A stretch of DNA of 64,000 nt. It comes from Lacibacter sp. H375 (GTDB taxonomy: Bacteria > Bacteroidota > Bacteroidia > Chitinophagales > Chitinophagaceae). Both the position numbers and the translations under genes were made by a program. The DNA lies in assembly GCF_037892425.1 (NCBI RefSeq), contig NZ_JBBKTT010000001.1, positions 372,001 through 436,000 on the forward strand. The letters are read 5' to 3'. Below are positions 61,460-64,000 of the stretch, piece by piece; position 1 is the stretch's first letter; each line of letters opens with the position of its first letter. The notes beneath the pieces are model-generated. The model was not told the DNA's origin. It did no database searches and saw only the letters and a program-made list of their open reading frames with translations.

Positions 61460-62353
61460 ATGTCAATTGAGGTCAACAACCTGGTGAAACTTTATGGTGA
61501 GCAAAAAGCGGTGAACAATATTTCCTTTAAAGTAAACAAAGGAGAGATCGTTGGTTTTCTTGGGCCGAATGGAGCAGGAAAAAGTACCACTATGAAAATG
61601 ATCACGGGTTACCTGCAACCAACAAGTGGTACTGCTGTTGTGTGTGATATAAAGGTGAATGACAATCCGATGGGCAGCAAACAAAAGATCGGCTACTTAC
61701 CTGAGAGCAATGCGTTATATTACGATATGTATGTGAAAGAGTATTTAGCTTTTGTTGCTGAAGTGCATCAAATACAAAATCCAAAGAACAAAATCCAAAC
61801 AACAATTGAGCAGGTTGGTTTAACACCTGAAGCACATAAAAAGATCGGACAGTTGTCAAAAGGTTATAAGCAGCGTGTTGGTTTGGCTGCTGCACTCATT
61901 CATGATCCTGAAGTATTGATCTTAGATGAACCAACAAGCGGACTTGATCCCAACCAGATCATTGAGATAAGAGATGTGATCAAACAACTTGGATTAAACA
62001 AAACAGTTTTATTCTCTTCGCACATCTTACAGGAAGTGCAAGCCATTTGCGACCGTGTGATCATTATCAACAAAGGAACCATTGTCGCAGATGATCAGTT
62101 ATCTAACCTCTTGAAGAAAGTTCATGCTGGAGAAGTAATTCTTGAATTAAAAGAAGAAGTAGATGAATCGCTCTTCAGTTCAATTCAAAATTGTATTCGC
62201 ATTAACAACACTACCTGGAAATTTAAAACAGATAATCCGGATGCAGTGAAGAAACAATTGCTGCAATTATCCATCGAAAAAAATCTCAATGTGCTTTCTT
62301 TGAAGAGCGATGAGAATTCACTGGAAGATGTGTTCAGGAGTTTGACTAATTAA
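61460..62353 (+). CDS. gldA: GldA-like ABC transporter ATPase
   Basis: ATP-binding subunit of an ABC transporter, resembling GldA of the gliding/type IX apparatus. The sequence has MSIEVNNLVKLYGEQKAVNN, Walker A GPNGAGKST (about 38), signature LSKGYKQR, Walker B VLILDEPTSGLDP and a C-terminal domain beyond residue 220. The permease GldF and the substrate protein GldG are not in the window, so the assignment as GldA rests on sequence resemblance. 297 residues from the ATG at 61460. Confidence 0.8.
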   Translation: MSIEVNNLVKLYGEQKAVNNISFKVNKGEIVGFLGPNGAGKSTTMKMITGYLQPTSGTAVVCDIKVNDNPMGSKQKIGYLPESNALYYDMYVKEYLAFVAEVHQIQNPKNKIQTTIEQVGLTPEAHKKIGQLSKGYKQRVGLAAALIHDPEVLILDEPTSGLDPNQIIEIRDVIKQLGLNKTVLFSSHILQEVQAICDRVIIINKGTIVADDQLSNLLKKVHAGEVILELKEEVDESLFSSIQNCIRINNTTWKFKTDNPDAVKKQLLQLSIEKNLNVLSLKSDENSLEDVFRSLTN

Positions 62354-62922
62354 TTTTTTCTCACCACTCGCCCTACTCGCTTCACCAATATCCATCCCAC
62401 CAAAAACAACATCAGTACTGCAATTAAAATAGGTGCAGTAAAACTCAACGCAGTGCCGCCAATTGCAGCTGCATTCTCACCTGTTGAAACAACAGCATTT
62501 CCTACACCTGCAGTTGTCTTTGAAGAAAACAAACGCAGCAAGCCTGTGCCTGCATGCACAGTTCCTGCCGCTCCGCCACCTGCAATAATAGCCATGATCC
62601 ATTTCAACAACGGACTGAATTCTGCAATGGGCAAAAACGATGCAGCCAGTACAGTTCCTGCTGCTACGGCTAACGGCGTAGCAATTGCATCCAGCAGGTT
62701 ATCAACAAAAGGAATATAATAAGCGCCAATTTCAAGAATGGCGGCAGTACCAAAACAAATCAACGCAGGCAGGCTTCCCATCCATTGCATATCCGCCGGC
62801 AATGCAAACCATTGCTGGTATGCTGCAAAGCTGGCTCCAAGCATGGGCACAAATACCCGGAAACCACAGCAGGCACTCAGGGCAATGCCCATTGCAATGG
62901 AAGTAAGTAAAGCTGTGTCCAT
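62350..62922 (-). CDS. DUF4126 family membrane protein
   Basis: A 190-residue protein with about five to six hydrophobic helices, motif ALSACCGFRVFVPML and Gly/Ala-rich later helices (AIIAGGGAAGTVHAGTG). DUF4126 proteins are unassigned. The 3' end overlaps the gldA-like stop by 4 nt on the opposite strand. Confidence 0.85.
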   Translation of the reverse strand: MDTALLTSIAMGIALSACCGFRVFVPMLGASFAAYQQWFALPADMQWMGSLPALICFGTAAILEIGAYYIPFVDNLLDAIATPLAVAAGTVLAASFLPIAEFSPLLKWIMAIIAGGGAAGTVHAGTGLLRLFSSKTTAGVGNAVVSTGENAAAIGGTALSFTAPILIAVLMLFLVGWILVKRVGRVVRKN

Positions 62923-63042
62923 ACAATCGTTTGTTGTACTTAAAAATAATCAATTTCACTGCCTTTTATCCTTTGTTGCTGCCTTTGAATGTCTTTTCTT
63001 TGCAGCGCAAACAAAAAAAGTCAGAAAAGAGAGAAGTTAGAA

Positions 63043-63122
63043 AGTCCGAAAGAACAACTCTGCTGATCTCCATCTTCGGAACGAACAATCTTCCGGTATT
63101 TTCTCTTCACGACTTCCGGACT
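63043..63122. repeat. Inverted AGTCCGAAAG / CTTCCGGACT element before eno
   Basis: AGTCCGAAAG (63043-63052) and CTTCCGGACT (63113-63122) form a 10-bp inverted repeat with one mismatch. The spacer between them is purine- then pyrimidine-rich. It lies in the eno leader. It resembles the palindrome at 15818-15851. Confidence 0.5.
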
Positions 63123-63124
63123 AA

Positions 63125-64000
<876 letters not shown>

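Overview
The window looks like a chromosome segment of a Bacteroidota bacterium, most likely a member of the Chitinophagaceae or a close relative. The evidence is the gliding/type IX secretion genes (gldD, gldE, a gldA-like ATPase, and a protein with the gliding-motility-type C-terminal sorting domain), the long IspG form, a Bat-type VWA/TPR pair, start codons without Shine-Dalgarno sequences, several TAnnTTTG promoter elements, and intergenic DNA rich in short dispersed repeats. I found no rRNA, tRNA, CRISPR array, insertion sequence or phage gene.

Layout. 1-5.5 kb: surface-polysaccharide genes (two glycosyltransferases, an FkbM methyltransferase), an ABC exporter and a DUF983 protein. 5.8-15.8 kb: the most unusual region. 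The carbamoyl-phosphate synthase large subunit is encoded by two separate genes, an N-terminal half (5809-7455) and a C-terminal half (14574-15767, no allosteric domain). About 7.1 kb of surface-glycan genes lie between them: SGNH hydrolase, NodU/CmcH-type carbamoyltransferase, DUF5989 and SxtJ-like membrane proteins on the + strand, then two glycosyltransferase-type genes and UDP-galactopyranose mutase on the - strand. A perfect 20-bp inverted repeat flanks the whole arrangement. The carbamoyltransferase would consume the product of the enzyme whose gene it interrupts.

16-33 kb: mainly housekeeping genes (DinB-like, ComEC, purH, EamA transporter, RluF-type pseudouridine synthase, LutB, DUF3109, gldD-gldE-ssb-mutY, an HU-like protein, a TPR protein, a 31-residue COX24/AURKAIP1-like basic protein, RNase G, RidA). 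A DUF7033-type polysaccharide deacetylase gene carries a 7-bp tandem repeat in frame. 33-41 kb: an acyl-CoA-dehydrogenase-like protein with tsaB, an ArsR-type regulator next to a persulfide-dioxygenase/rhodanese protein, a four-gene two-component locus with a 7-TM protein and an unknown soluble protein, a lipid A acyltransferase-like gene and nadB.

41-64 kb: a 0.9-kb gene-poor stretch with hairpins, a lipoprotein, ispG, batB plus a TPR partner, a class D beta-lactamase, three secreted or lipoprotein genes of unknown function, kbl, an ECF sigma/anti-sigma-like/outer-membrane operon, a DUF4332 protein, an L,D-transpeptidase, acs, a large type-B sorted surface protein, a gldA-like ATPase, a DUF4126 protein and the 5' part of enolase, cut by the window end.
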